Shown: piece after piece, positions 11,803 to 23,080 of the stretch | Layout of the letters: every line of letters starts with the position of its first letter | Position numbering within the stretch: position 1 is the stretch's first letter | Assembly (NCBI GenBank): GCA_031769625.1 | Contig: JAUIMM010000016.1 | Span: forward strand, 12,559,501 to 12,623,500 | Length of the DNA stretch: 64,000 nucleotides | Origin: Taudactylus pleione | Lineage: Eukaryota > Chordata > Amphibia > Anura > Myobatrachidae | Direction of reading: 5' to 3' | The notes under the pieces: generated by a model | Databases searched by the model: none | Told to the model about the DNA's origin: nothing | The model's input: the letters and a program-made list of their open reading frames with translations, nothing else | Position numbers and translations under genes: made by a program

Positions 11803-12390
11803 TTAAAATGGGATCAGTTTGCAGTATATGCCAGTGTTTAAGTATATTACCACTGAGGTGATTAAGTAAATTAAGTATGTGCTGGCAAATACCATCCTCA
11901 TGTCCTGCCTTTTATCTTTAGATTTTTTGAGAAGGTCTTGTTTCTTTAACTTCAAACATCTTTGTACTGCACATTTGACTTCACTTCTTGAATAGCCCCT
12001 TTGAATAAATTTGAGCCCCATATTATCGAGCGCCCCTTGGAGATCCTCTTTGTCTGAGGTGATGCATGCCACTCTTACGAGTTGTGAAAACGGCAATCCC
12101 TTTTTGAGGGGTAATGGATGAAGGCTTGAGGCTGTGAGTAGAGTATTCTTGTCTGTGGGTTTGGTGTAAACAGATGTCGAGAACACTCCCTTATTTATTT
12201 TCAAACATACATCAAGATAATCAATCTGGTCTGCACTAAAGTCGTACATGAATCTGATTGAGCCAGGTAACTGGTTCAGACCCTCCACTAACTCCTTGAG
12301 GGCATCCTCCCCTCCAGTCCACATAAAAAATAAATCATCAATAAATCTCACATAAAATAATAAAAAATTAAAAAAATTGGGATTCTGCAT
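11803..12390 (-). pseudogene. PLE A1 reverse transcriptase palm/thumb fragment
   Basis: This is the core of a Penelope-type reverse transcriptase, which copies element RNA at a nicked target. The catalytic motif is visible as FYVRFIDDLFFMWTG near the start, followed by SADQIDYLDVCLKI and a Lys-rich tail leading toward the endonuclease. Both catalytic aspartates are retained. The methionine at 12,390 lies inside the domain and is not the real start; the frame simply opens after a short A/T-rich deletion around 12,395-12,440, which removes the stretch between the MGSNMAP-type motif and the FIDD motif. The same deletion edge is seen in A3 near 15,040. Confidence 0.8.
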
Positions 12391-12399
12391 GTGTCTTGT

Positions 12400-12702
12400 T
12401 TAAAAAAATAAATAATATATATATATATAAATTTGCATAAGAGGGGGCCATGTTTGTTCCCATTGCAGTTCCTTTAAGCTGAAAATAAAAAGCATTTTTG
12501 AACAAAAAATTTTTTTTATGCAAAATAACCTAGCAATAACAAGTAAGATGAAATCAATAGGAGGCCCTGAATATTGTGGGCTCTGGGAGAGAATCTCCCT
12601 CACTGTGTTCATACCATCGACATGTTCAATGTTGGTATATAAACTGGTGATGTCTAATGTCACCATAAGACAATTGCTGGGTGGCTGACCAATGTCACCC
12701 AA
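12400..12702 (-). pseudogene. PLE A1 reverse transcriptase fingers fragment
   Basis: Encodes GDIGQPPSNCLMVTLDITS, followed by LYTNIEHVDGMNTVREIL, the conserved block around the first catalytic aspartate of PLE reverse transcriptases (D in LDITSLYTN). The inverted copy at 14,760-15,032 has the same protein with few changes. The last codons are lost in an ATATATA insertion near 12,415-12,430. Upstream homology to A3 continues to about 12,755 and then stops in a C/T-rich tract. Confidence 0.75.
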
Positions 12703-13207
12703 TTTAAGAAATCGGAAGTGTCCTTCAAGAAAAACTGAGTACTTTGTTCAACAGGAAAAAAGGGGGGATGTTTACCCACCTATCACTTCACGGTGACCTT
12801 CTCCTGGGCTAGCACGCCTCCTACCTGCCCTGGTGATTTTAATTAGTATTGGTCCTTGCATTGTTGTACACACTGGTAATGGGCACTATTACAGGTAAGT
12901 CCTGGGGACCCACCTGATGAGGTCACCATGAGATGGTAGGTGGGCAAACATCTTTTGGCCAAACATGTACTAAGAACCTCTATAAAACTCCATGTTAATT
13001 GATAGTTTATTATATATTTTTTACATTTATTACTCTTAGTACTTAGAGTGTGCATCGGCTTCCCCCCTTTTTTTCTGCAATAGAACTACAGGTCTCAGCA
13101 TGGTAGCACCTATTATATGGTGTTTTACCAATAACATCTATTGAGTGTAAAGAAAAAATAATTTACTACAACAAGAGACTTTAACGGGAAATTACTACTG
13201 TTACTAT

Positions 13208-14081
13208 GGATCTAGATGTATCTGATTTCACTGGAACTAACAGGTTAATGGATAAAGATGTGACAAAAAAAATTTTTCTAACATATATCAACTTGCTTTT
13301 GATGTGGACATGCCTTCTGAAGTATATGGTGACCTCATTAAGTTACATAAAAGGGCAGTTGAGTTGGAGTTACATGGTCTGACTCTCTCACAGTATCACA
13401 AAGAAGGGTTAATACCTAGAGGGTTTAGGATCCACAACCAACCCACATTGGGCAGAAGCAATAAGGATTTTTGTAGACAATGGTGTATGATTTTGAACCA
13501 GTGCAGTCTAGGTCTTATGGTTTTAGTAGTTCAATAGGTTGACTCAGACATTGAAAGTGTAAAAAGAGACATAGCAGCTTGTGAAAGTACTGGTCTAGAA
13601 GCATTAAAAACAGACATTAGTGGTGAGTGGCTGACCAAGCTAGACAGCACAATATCTAGCTTTAAATCTGAATTGTTGTCCTTCAAGAAAGCTAAATACA
13701 GGAAGGTCAAAGAGGACTATGAGGAAATGAGAGTGTATCCTTGGCTACTGAATTCAGGAACCAGATGTTCCTGGAGGATTACTTCTGGTGCATGCAGAAG
13801 AGTTGAAACACAGTACATAGATATTGAGTCACAAAGTGATTCAGATAGTTCTATCCAAAATAAGGGTGTTTTTTAAGAGACATGAGTATTGCCCAAGGGA
13901 CATCAACAGGAGATTCCAACAGAGGAGACCATGCAGGAGAGGGGGCCACTGGCACAAAAAAATGAGGCAGGGGATACAGGGGTCCCAAGAGATAACAGTC
14001 TTTAACTTTTCTAGACACATCTTGATGGAGGACAAGAAGTCTGTCTTACCAAGGGGCTTATCTTTCATCCAAACCTTTTAA
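13208..14081 (+). pseudogene. PLE A3 N-terminal coding region, fragmented
   Basis: Three short frames (about 13,304-13,537, 13,673-13,876 and 13,824-14,081) together encode the region upstream of the RT. One holds YHKEGLIPRGFRIHNQPT; the related family B element has KGFIPRGLRIYKSC at the equivalent place, which supports assignment to PLE N-termini. Frameshifts occur near 13,540 and 13,860. No catalytic motif is expected or seen here. Confidence 0.6.
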
Positions 14082-14174
14082 CAAAGGGATTTTGATTATG
14101 AGAGAGAGATATATAGCTTTCATAGATCTTCGAGGCTCAAAGATTTCTTTGCTAGAAAGGAGAGTGTTGATGCC

Positions 14175-14750
14175 ATGGCCAGCCCTTTTAGAGTGGTGAG
14201 TACTATCGATCCACCCACATCAAATGCTTCAATTGAAACCTTCATGCATCTGGTCAAGGCTGACACCCTCCCGTCTGTATGCAAAGCTAAAATCTTTAGA
14301 CCGAATCTCTCCAATAACGATAATTTGGCAATTAAACAATTGCATGACAACACCACCATAGTCACAAGACCTACCAATAAGGGTGGAGGTGTGGTGATGA
14401 ATCTTGATGATTATGTCAGTGAGGTCATGAGCCAATTGTTGGAATCTACCTGCTACAAGCCATTCAATTTTGATCCCACTGACAGATTTAAAGTTGAGAT
14501 CGACTCTATTATAAATATGGGCCATATAAATGGGTGGATAGATGACCATACAGTATGTTTTCTAACTCAGGATTTTCCCCATACACCCCTGCATTATATA
14601 CTGCCCAAAGTACATAAATCCCTCATCCAGCCCCCAGGTAGACCCATAATTAGTTCCAGAGGTTCTTTATGCCTAAGTCTGTCACAATATGTTGACTATT
14701 TCCTTCAGGCTGTTGTACAAAGTACTGTTTTACTTGATGGACACTTCTGA
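14175..14750 (+). pseudogene. PLE A3 reverse transcriptase N-terminal half
   Basis: A 191-codon frame with the typical PLE fingers block: TTIVTRPTNKGGGVVMNLDD, then HYILPKVHKSL and PPGRPIISSRGSL. The K-GGG-V block and PPGRPI are hallmarks of Penelope RTs. The methionine used is internal; earlier codons of the same protein lie upstream (14,100-14,175). A stop at 14,750 separates this from the next RT block at 14,760, so the copy is inactive. Confidence 0.8.
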
Positions 14751-14759
14751 TTTCTTAAA

Positions 14760-15032
14760 TTGGGTGACATTGGTCAGCCACCCAGCAATTGTTGTCTGGT
14801 GATGTTAAATGTCACCAGTTTATATACCAACATTGATCATGTCGATGGTATGAACACAGTCAGGGAGATTCTTTCCTCCAGCCCACAATATACATGTCTT
14901 CCTATTGATTTAATCTTACTTTTGATGGAGGTTATTTTGCATAAAAATATTTTTTTGTTCAGTAATGCTTTTTATTGTCAACTTAAAGGAACTGTAATGG
15001 GTTCAAACATGGCCCCCTCTTATGCAAATTAA
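14760..15032 (+). pseudogene. PLE A3 reverse transcriptase fingers/palm fragment
   Basis: Encodes GDIGQPPSNCCLVMLNVTS, followed by LYTNIDHVDGMNTVREIL, ending in GTVMGSNMAPSYAN before a stop. The residue matching the first catalytic aspartate is Asn here (LNVTSLYTN, against LDITSLYTN in A1), a disabling change. It is the inverted partner of 12,400-12,702. The RT is cut just before the YIDD-type motif. Confidence 0.75.
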
Positions 15033-15075
15033 TATTTGTATTTTTTTTTAAACAAGACACATTATGCAGAATAAC

Positions 15076-15489
15076 CAAAAACTTCCAGTGAACTGCACAA
15101 AAACCACATATAACATATCTACAAATAATATGTTGGATTGACACAAGGCTTCCTTTATAAAAAAGATTTAATACACAGATCAATACATATAACACATAAC
15201 ACAATACAATAATGGCTAATTCCAATAGATTGCCTATTATTCTACAATAGCTTAGCATTCAGCCAGTGTCATCTAGAGAGTATAAATAGTTATATCCTAG
15301 ATACAAAGTTGGTACTATTATGCTCACCAGCTGAATGTTGCAATTGTAATTAGAAACAATGTCTCTTTGTAAGCCTTCAATATGCAGAGTTAGTAGCTTA
15401 TGCTCACTGGTTTAATATGATTAGAACATGGAGTTCCCAATAGCAACCTGGTTTCTTTGAATGTAGACAATAAGCAGAGTACTAAATGT
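15076..15489. other. Unassigned AT-rich spacer
   Basis: No gene seen. The sequence changes character at about 15,075 where PLE A3 ends. Confidence 0.35.
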
Positions 15490-17345
15490 ACTGTTATGTA
15501 GGAGGTCTGCAGCACCTCTCACCTCTGTGATTCCAAGTGGGCAATAAACGGGAATGTGCAGTACGCTGTATAATCAATTGTAAAAATCCAGTACTCACAC
15601 TCCCCATAGTCTTTTCAGTGCCGTCCACCACAAAGTTAGTGGACACACTGGGTCTGCACCAACTCGTGCTTTCGATCTCCCCTTCAGCCACCCGTGTGTC
15701 CAACCTGTCTCCTCATGTCTGAGCACTGAGAGTGAGGAGAGGTGTAATGCACGCTGTGCTTGCAGGTGTGCGGGTTCAGCTCTAGCTGCTGAGCTCGTAT
15801 ATCCGGAAAGAACTCCTAGTGTGTAGTATGGGAGCTCGGGTGCTTGCACGCTGGTACAGATCCCGGTGAGTGAGACAGATGCATGGTGGTATGGAAGCGG
15901 TTTCGGAATTGCCATCTCTATGAGCAACAGGAAATAGACAGGTGGTCCTTTAATCGATGCGTTTTGCTCTCATCCAAGGGCTTTTTCAAGATAAAGGATA
16001 CCCCTTCCTGGTCTTCTTTTAAAGTTATGCCATCATTACTTAATTAGTTAATTGATTAATTTTTAACTCACAGTTGGTCACAATCATTTTTACTAAAGGA
16101 AGCCTTTCAGATTGACTTTAAATGGTAGTTTCAGAACTGGTCTAAATTATCCTTTATAGATCTAACAGCTAACTATATCTCCTATGTAAGGCCTGATAGA
16201 CTTGCTAAAATCACTTGACATACTCCGATAATTAGATACAGATATATAATTAGCAGAAAATACATAAATATACACAAAATAATCATTCTAAAAAATAAAT
16301 AAATATAATATATAACACAAAATATAGCATTCATAGATAACGTTATGGATTATAATATAAATAAAGATAAAATTATATCTAAACCAATGATGGTATAAAA
16401 ATATGGATATACAAATATATGACAATAACCTATAGCCATACTATCTTAAATTGGATTATAAATGGATAAATCGACATATACATAGTATACACATAAACAA
16501 GAATATATGCGCATGCACAGATGTGCACACATACATGCACACATACTGATATGTATGCATCCATGCCCACATGGGTACACATGGATTCTACATCCATACC
16601 AATAATTACTAATACATTAATCTAGCTATATTGACCATTGTTGCTGCGCTGAAAAATTCCTGTTTAAGGAAAAAGGAAGGAGTCAGAATTGACAGAGGAA
16701 AAAAAAAGGGGGGGGAAAGTGTGGTGGAAAATAGATATCTTGTTAGATCCAATCCTTATTTAGGGCCCATCTACCTATAATAAGCCATATCTATGTTCAT
16801 CCCTACATTTTGATATCTAGTCCAATTAAAACTCTAAGTTTATAAAACCTAATGTTATCCTCATTATTAGTATTGATATATTAATATATGATTTACCAAT
16901 ATATCTTCTAGTTTTTTGTATAAACCTCTGTGTTTATTCCATCCAGAGGCATTTAAAGGGAGATATAATAAAAACATATATGAGAATGGAAGGGAGTAAA
17001 GGAAGAGGCAAAACCAAAGGAGAGAAAGACAAAGTAAGAGGAATCCATGAAGACATAGAAATTGGACTGTAATAGAATGGCATACAGTATCATATATTGC
17101 CAATGTCATATTTTGCTAGAGAGCAAACAAGGACTGATGACATTTGGGGAAATAAACACCTTGGCTAATAGATATATCTAGTGCCACTACGTGATTGACT
17201 AAGGTATATGTAGTGATGGACATCAGCTTACTTGACCCCAGTACAATCCACCTAGTGTATCGATGTAATTCTCCATAACCCCCTAAGTTACTGCTGTTAA
17301 ATTGTAACAATTAAACTGATTCTCCTTGAGCTTACTCTCAGTTGA

Positions 17346-17738
17346 TTAATCCATGCATGTGTAATCAAGCGCTATATTCAGACCTTTTGGGTGTAATGTA
17401 TCTAATTTGAAGCTCCATGATGACTCTCCCCTAACTAATCTTTGATACCTATCTCCACCTCTTCTTGTTCCCTCGAAATGTTCTACTATTGTCAAAGATA
17501 GTCCATTGGGGTCCCCATAGTGAACTGAAGAAAAGTGTCTTGAGACACTGTGGTTATGTAGCTTTTTTATGATGTTCATTCTATGCTCTCTAAGTCTCAT
17601 CTTCACTGATCTAATCATTCTTCCCACATATTGTAGTGAACACAGACATTCCAATACATATACACAGTAATTGGAGTCACAGTTAACAAATTGTTTAATG
17701 GGGAATGAGAGATCAGTAGAAGATGAGATGATATTCAT
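17346..17738 (-). pseudogene. PLE C GIY-YIG endonuclease domain
   Basis: A 130-codon frame with NYCVYVLECLCSLQYVGRMI, followed by RSVKMRLREHRMNI and RRGGDRYQRLVRGESSWSF. The order YVLEC...YVGR...REHR...RGGDR...E is that of the PLE endonuclease and matches the intact family B protein at 22,274-23,080 position for position, so this is a related family. All hallmark residues appear present. It is cut off from its RT by stops and a frameshift near 17,740-17,845. Confidence 0.8.
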
Positions 17739-17845
17739 TTGTCTATTACGAATAAACCGACATGTTAAGCACGTATTTTTTATTACACTTATAGCACCCG
17801 AGTGGTTTTGGAGTCAAACACATATTTGGATTATTAGTACTTGCT

Positions 17846-18052
17846 TTAGATTGTTTTAGTTCGCTTGGGTGCCAATATGTTCTTAATATTCAGATTTTTC
17901 TTAAAGATGATATTAGGATTGTCTCGAAGGCACCTTGATAGAATAGGGTCCTGTTTTAATATATCATAATTGGATTTGATATACATTTGTATAAATAGTA
18001 TATTATTCACACAATCATCATTTAACGTCCTGTTTATGAGATTTCCAACCAT
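17846..18052 (-). pseudogene. PLE C linker region between RT and endonuclease
   Basis: Encodes YIKSNYDILKQDPILSRCL then NIKNILAPKRTKTI. This resembles the family B stretch LLLKSDRIL...NLKHKLAPS upstream of its endonuclease. The first 25 codons lie inside the 1.64-kb repeat (17,978 onward), so either the repeat contains an inverted PLE scrap or those codons are chance. Confidence 0.5.
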
Positions 18053-19614
18053 TAATAGAGCTATTTATTTATATGTACAATTGATTTATGATATATTTTT
18101 AATTTTATATTTATTAGAATGTTATTATTTTGTTCAGAATCATATTAGTATGATTATTATTTATCGTATATATTATATTATTTTTTTTATAGTGTCTGTC
18201 TCTAGATATGTAGTACACACATATATGGTCTATAAATAATAGTCTGTGTCTTTAAAATCTTGATGGACTACTTAGACCCTAATTTTCTAATGGGCTTTTT
18301 AATTAGACACAAGTTAACATCAACTAAGATCTGACATCATGTGTTTATAAATCAGAGACACAGTTCTATCCTTACTATGCCTCTGATGAAACGGCCTTGT
18401 TGATTTGCTGAGAAATGCATCAGGTGATTTCCATACCAGGAAGTGCAGTCTGAGCCAGGAAACAGGAGACGCCAGCTACACACACCACACGAGTGCACGC
18501 TAGCCTCATGGTAGCAGCTAAGAGGGCTGACAGCCATCTGGAGCCAGTTGCCAGGAGATGCCGGCTACACACAGCCCATGTGTGCATGCTGGCCCCGCAC
18601 TAGTGGCTCAGAGGACAGGCAGACGCCAAGAGCGTGGCAGCATGACCCAACAAGCGGCAGGTCGGCTTCACTACAGACTCCACTTGGAGACTGGCTGGCA
18701 CAGGAGAAGTGACATACTAAGAAGCAGCACTGACACTGGCCCTATTGGGGAATATTGCAGCACAGCAGTACCATTTATCAGGATACCACCTGTCTATTAC
18801 CCTCTCGCTTTTTGGTGGAAAACGCCTGGAGCATTGCAGCACTGTAAGATATTTATTAATAAAGGATGCTGATTGTTGATTTATAACATACATATATTTT
18901 TTTTGACTGACCGGGACGCCGGTGACAGTCTATAGATGGTAATGTTACTCCACTGAGGGATTGTGGATTATCAATTGCATTCAAGAGGTGCCTTACTAAC
19001 AAGTTGAGTGATTAACTCCAGATCACCATCAGTTCCCTCTGTTTGTTCCTGTTTGATCTGCCATGCTCCAATATTAACACTTAACATTAACTGCTATGCT
19101 TTGCTGATACATCTGCTGACATTTAATCGCATCATTGCCTACTATGGTAGTCTGCATATGATTCTAACCTGCCTTGCTTTGCTACTAATATTACTAATGC
19201 ACTGGAACTCTGATACATTTGTATCTCATCATCTACCATTATTTGGTCCTATTAGCCTAATATCTGTGTGCACACAAGATTATTGCTGTAGGTTTTATTT
19301 GGATTTAATAATTATTTATGAGATCCTATATCATTGTTTTTTGAGCTCATGTGCCTTTCCTGGTATTTATTATAATATATTTTAATTATTTTTATATTGT
19401 ACTTTAAATGTTTTTTTGCAATTGTTATTAAATTATTTACTAATTTTATGATACTGCTACAGTGCTTTCCTTAGCTAGTTTTTGTTTCTCTTCCTGGGGG
19501 AATCAGCTCCCCTGTATATAGGTTAGCTGCAGTAGCATTGTCACTTATTCTAATTATTACACTCTATTTGGTTGGATCTACTCATTCCTTAGCGCCTGGG
19601 TTCTTTTTCTTCTG
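17978..19614 (+). repeat. Family B PLE terminal direct repeat, copy 1 (pLTR-like)
   Basis: This 1637-bp block recurs at 23,508-25,158 in the same orientation with only scattered differences by eye. The two copies bracket the family B coding region, as the pseudo-LTRs of tandemly arranged PLEs do. It contains a hammerhead-like core at 18,376-18,427. Two frames of about 105 and 125 codons (18,558-18,872 and 19,008-19,385) exist in both copies but show no domain. Confidence 0.8.
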
Positions 19615-19655
19615 TGTTCTTATTATATTGCTGTGACCAGGCAGCTCTAGGCAGG

Positions 19656-21135
19656 ATGCCTATCTTAAAATGTTTTTCAGAAAAACTAGAAAGATGGAAG
19701 AATTATATAGATGAATCTATTACTGAGAATTCTATTACTATTGTAGACTCAGTAGACGATATGCATCAATTATTTAATAGAATCAAATCTCTTTCCCTAG
19801 CAGAAACCCATCACTGGTGGGATAAAATAACATTAGAAAAATATTTAGATAAAGGTTTTATTCCCAGAGGACTTAGGATCTATAAATCATGCTCTTTTAA
19901 AGAGATATAGCATTCACGAAAGAATGGAATATCGCATTAGACAAATGTTCCAATAATCTCATAATATTGTTGATTGAACAATGGAAAATGTTCAGACGTC
20001 CTTGAAAGAGTATGAAACACATCCAGATTTTGTAGATAGAGATGCAAAGGTAATTAAAAAATTGGAAAAATTTGAAAGATCTCTAATAGATACAAAAAAC
20101 AGAAAATTCTCTAGGGATCAAAATGATTATAATATAGGCCAAGTTAGGTCTTACAACAGGCCTATATATCAGAAAAATCCACATATACCATTTAGACCAG
20201 AACCTAGATCTGTCATTAGAAAATCCAAGTATGAGTGGTGAGAGAGAATTCCAAGGAAACACGAATGGAGATGCCCTAAAAAATCTCAGACCTTTGACAA
20301 AAGGAGAAAAAGTTCATGGTCTGAATTTGAACATCAAAATAGTTTTGAAAGTCTAGCTGATCTTGAGAACAATCCCAGACCCTATCACCATAGAATTCAG
20401 AAAGATCCCTGTGATTCTCATCTAGCTACATCTCAATGTTTTTTAGGGAGAGGTTTCCAAACCCAACAATATACCCACCCCAAACACTCAAGGGAATCAA
20501 CAAGGCGTTTGGCCTCCCAAAAAGGAGAAGAGAAGATATAGAGCCAGGGGAAAATGAGGGAGAGGAAATAGAAACAATAAGAAATCTGAACAAAAATGTG
20601 AGATGGAGATAGATGAGTCTAGGGGTATCTTCAATCTCTCTGACAAAATTCTTTCTGATACTGATTTATCTCTTTTGAAAAAAGGTTTTAAGTTTGCACC
20701 AGCTACCAAACCAAACTTATTTACATTATTTGTAGATTTGAATAAATTTGTTCGCACTTGAGTCGCAAATGATATTTTGCTCTCAAAAATATGAAAAAGA
20801 AAGATTATGAAGGCCAACCGATAGTATTGGATGATGATGATTTGATTTGTTTATAAACTTTGGAGATACTTGCTGATGAGTCAGTAGGTGATAACTATTT
20901 GGACCACCTCCATGATCAAGATTATTCAAATAATGTATCTATAGAAAAAAATTATGACATATCTCAGTCTAGTAACAATAAATTTAAAAAACCATTTAAC
21001 TTTTACCCATTACAACATCGTGGTCCATATATAGAGAGCTTTTACAGCACCACCATGGAGCATTTCAGAAAACTTTGTCAGAAAACAGATAAGGCCCCAT
21101 TCAAAGACAATCTAAATCTGAGAGATCTGCCTTGA
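19656..21135 (+). pseudogene. PLE B N-terminal coding region, fragmented
   Basis: Frames at 19,656-19,910, 19,981-20,241 and 20,860-21,135 give the region before the RT. The first begins MPILKCFSEKLERW and contains KGFIPRGLRIYKS, similar to PLE A3. The last has PFNFYPLQHRGPYIESFYST near an RT entry. Stops and frameshifts occur near 19,910, 20,240 and between 20,270 and 20,860. No enzymatic motif is expected in this part. Confidence 0.65.
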
Positions 21136-22191
21136 AGAAATTGATGAAAGATAATGACTTGATTATTAAACAGGCTGATAAGGGTGGAGGCCTTGTGATA
21201 CTAAATACCAAGGATTATCTTGATGAGGCTCATAGACAATTGGATGACACCATATTTTATTCCAGAAAGATCCTTTGTTGAAAGGTCCCACTATCCAATT
21301 CAGACTTGAATTGGAACAGTTATTAGAGATTGCTCTTTCAGACGGTGCGATATCCAAGGAGGTTTATAATTTTATTTTACCACAACACCCCATAACACCT
21401 ATTTATTATTATTTACCTAAAATTCCTAAAACACTTATTAATCCACCTGGTCGTCCTATAATTTCTGGGGTAGGGTCACTCACGAGTAATTTATCATTCT
21501 TTGTAAATACACACTTACAAGGTTACGTGACGTCTCTTCCATCATAAATTAAAGATACATCACATTTTTTTAATCTAATCCAATCAATAGTCTGGAAAGA
21601 TTCATATCAATTTCTAACTTGCGACGTCGAGTCCTTGTACACCAACATACCCCACAAAAAAGGACTCCTCGCAGATAATTATTATCTCAGCAATGATTCA
21701 TCTGTTGAAGAGACGTCACGTAACCTGATTTTGAATACTATTCTATTTATATTGGAGCACAATTATTTTTCTTTTGATGCACAATTTTTCTTCAGACACA
21801 AGGCACTGCTATGGGAACCAGGTTCACCCCGAGCTATGCCAACCTCTACATGGGTAGGTTTGAGGACCACCACGTGTGGGGGAGGGGGCTTGGGGCACAC
21901 CTGGTTCTCTATGGCAGGTACATCGATGATTTGTTTTTTATTTGGGATGGGGATGCACTTTCTATCGAAACTTTTGTCAATCACCTCAATCACAATCAAT
22001 TTGGGTTAAAATTCATGAGCACATTCAGTCCAACATCTATTAACTTCTTGGATATCGCACTAACTATTGATAAAGGTCAAATTCAAACAGCCACCTATGT
22101 TAAATCAGTTGATTGTGGTAACTATTTAAACTATAAGAGTAGTCATTATAAGCCCTGGAGGGACAATATCCCAAAGAGCCAGTTCCTATGA
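21136..22191 (+). pseudogene. PLE B reverse transcriptase, broken
   Basis: Blocks in order: a KGGGLVIL-type motif near 21,180; HPITPIYYYLPKIPKTLINP and GRPIISGVGSL at 21,275-21,547; LTCDVESLYTNIPHKKG near 21,620-21,665 (first catalytic Asp in CDVESLYTN); GTRFTPSYANLYMGRFE at 21,811; and YIDDLFFIWDGD near 21,930 with both catalytic aspartates. FLDIALTIDKGQIQT follows. Frameshifts lie near 21,280 and 21,800 and a stop at 21,547. The motif order identifies a Penelope RT; the copy cannot make it. Confidence 0.85.
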
Positions 22192-22273
22192 TTAAAAAGG
22201 AACTGTTCGACAAGTGAGTTCTTTCAAAGTCAAGTGCTAGAATAATTCATTTCTACGTCAAGGTTATCCTCGT

Positions 22274-23080
22274 GTGTTGTTGGATAAAGCTGTGGAGTCA
22301 GTAGAAAGAGAAGAGAGATCGTCTCTATTAAAGGGTAAAAAAATAATAATGAATTCTGGTCACACATCACAGAGTGATATTGGAGAGACGAAACAAATAG
22401 CTTTTGTCACTCAATATAATTCATCTGCTTATGCAATTAAAAGAATAATTTCAAAAAATTCATTACTTTTGAAATCAGATAGAATACTAAATCAAAATTA
22501 CAATACTCTAGATAGGGTGGCAGTTAGGAAAGCCCCTAATTTAAAACATAAACTGGCTCCAAGTTTTTTCAATAAACATACATTGGATGGCCCAAAACCT
22601 TTAAAATCTTGGTTAACACCACAACCATCAGGATTCTTTAGGTGTGGTATGAATAGATGTCTGATTTGCCAATGTTCTGCAACAAAAACTACAGAAATAA
22701 TATTGTTTCATACCAAAGAGAGATTTTCCAAAGATGGCTTTCTGAATTTCAAGCAATCCTATGTCATTTATGTCATCCAATGTGTCTGTGGCCTGCAATA
22801 TGTAGGCAGGACTACTAGACCGCTACATATTAGGTTCACAGAACATAGACGTAATATTATCAACAGACTAAAAACTCATAGTTTACCTCACCATGTATAC
22901 ACCTGTCATGATAACAGACTTGATGGTATCACAATAAGAGCTATAGAACAGATTCAAAATACTAAAAGAGGTGGTGATCGGTTCCAGAAACTTTGTAGTA
23001 GGGAAGCTTTCTGGATATTCCAGTTAGACACTCTAGCTCCATACGGTCATAATGATATGGTTGAGCTTAATCACTGTTGA
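22274..23080 (+). CDS. PLE B C-terminal GIY-YIG endonuclease
   Basis: The longest clean PLE frame in the window, 268 codons. The linker carries KSDRILNQNYNTLDRV and KHKLAPSFF, followed by a Cys cluster FFRCGMNRCLICQC, the metal-binding-like motif typical of PLE endonucleases. The nuclease core is YVIYVIQCVCGLQYVGRTTR, then RFTEHRRNI and RGGDRFQKLCSREAFWIFQL, which supply the expected Tyr, Gly, Arg and Glu residues. This is a domain of a larger RT-EN protein, not a stand-alone gene; the apparent start at 22,274 is where the frame reopens after a break near 22,195-22,270. Confidence 0.8.
   Translation: MLLDKAVESVEREERSSLLKGKKIIMNSGHTSQSDIGETKQIAFVTQYNSSAYAIKRIISKNSLLLKSDRILNQNYNTLDRVAVRKAPNLKHKLAPSFFNKHTLDGPKPLKSWLTPQPSGFFRCGMNRCLICQCSATKTTEIILFHTKERFSKDGFLNFKQSYVIYVIQCVCGLQYVGRTTRPLHIRFTEHRRNIINRLKTHSLPHHVYTCHDNRLDGITIRAIEQIQNTKRGGDRFQKLCSREAFWIFQLDTLAPYGHNDMVELNHC

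Larger units (their letters stand above)
10590..12755 (-). mobile_element. Penelope-like element copy A1, 3' half
   Basis: Read on the minus strand this holds the later part of a PLE: reverse transcriptase core, GIY-YIG endonuclease, then about 680 bp of 3' DNA. Family membership rests on near-identity with A3 (14,745-15,075) over the RT start and with A2 (25,159-27,740) over the endonuclease and 3' region. Homology to A3 stops near 12,755, so this copy is 5'-truncated. A hammerhead-like motif lies at 10,744-10,787. The 3' region is missing a stretch present in A2 (about 26,390-26,530). Confidence 0.8.
12900..15075 (+). mobile_element. Penelope-like element copy A3, 5' half
   Basis: The plus strand carries the N-terminal and RT-finger part of the same PLE family as A1, inverted relative to it. 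Coding similarity runs from about 13,200 to 15,040. Similarity to A1 ends near 15,075 after AAACAAGACACATTATGCAG. The 150 bp before 12,960 include CTGATGA (12,914) and a GGTAGGTGGG context, possibly part of a 5' terminal repeat. The coding region is broken by several frameshifts and stops. Confidence 0.7.
15490..18052 (-). mobile_element. Penelope-like element copy C, 3' part
   Basis: On the minus strand a PLE linker and endonuclease (18,052 to 17,346) are followed by about 1.8 kb of noncoding DNA ending near 15,490. The noncoding part includes a long AT-rich block (16,000-16,700) and a hammerhead-like motif at 15,945-16,000. The reverse transcriptase is absent, so the copy is 5'-truncated. 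Its upstream end overlaps the start of the first family B direct repeat at 17,978. The left limit is an estimate. Confidence 0.55.

Noticed and set aside
18558..19385. Two small proteins conserved in both family B repeats (also 24,090-24,929)
   Set aside because: The repeats are too similar for conservation to mean anything; no domain and hydrophobic, AT-driven composition. Kept as a remark only.
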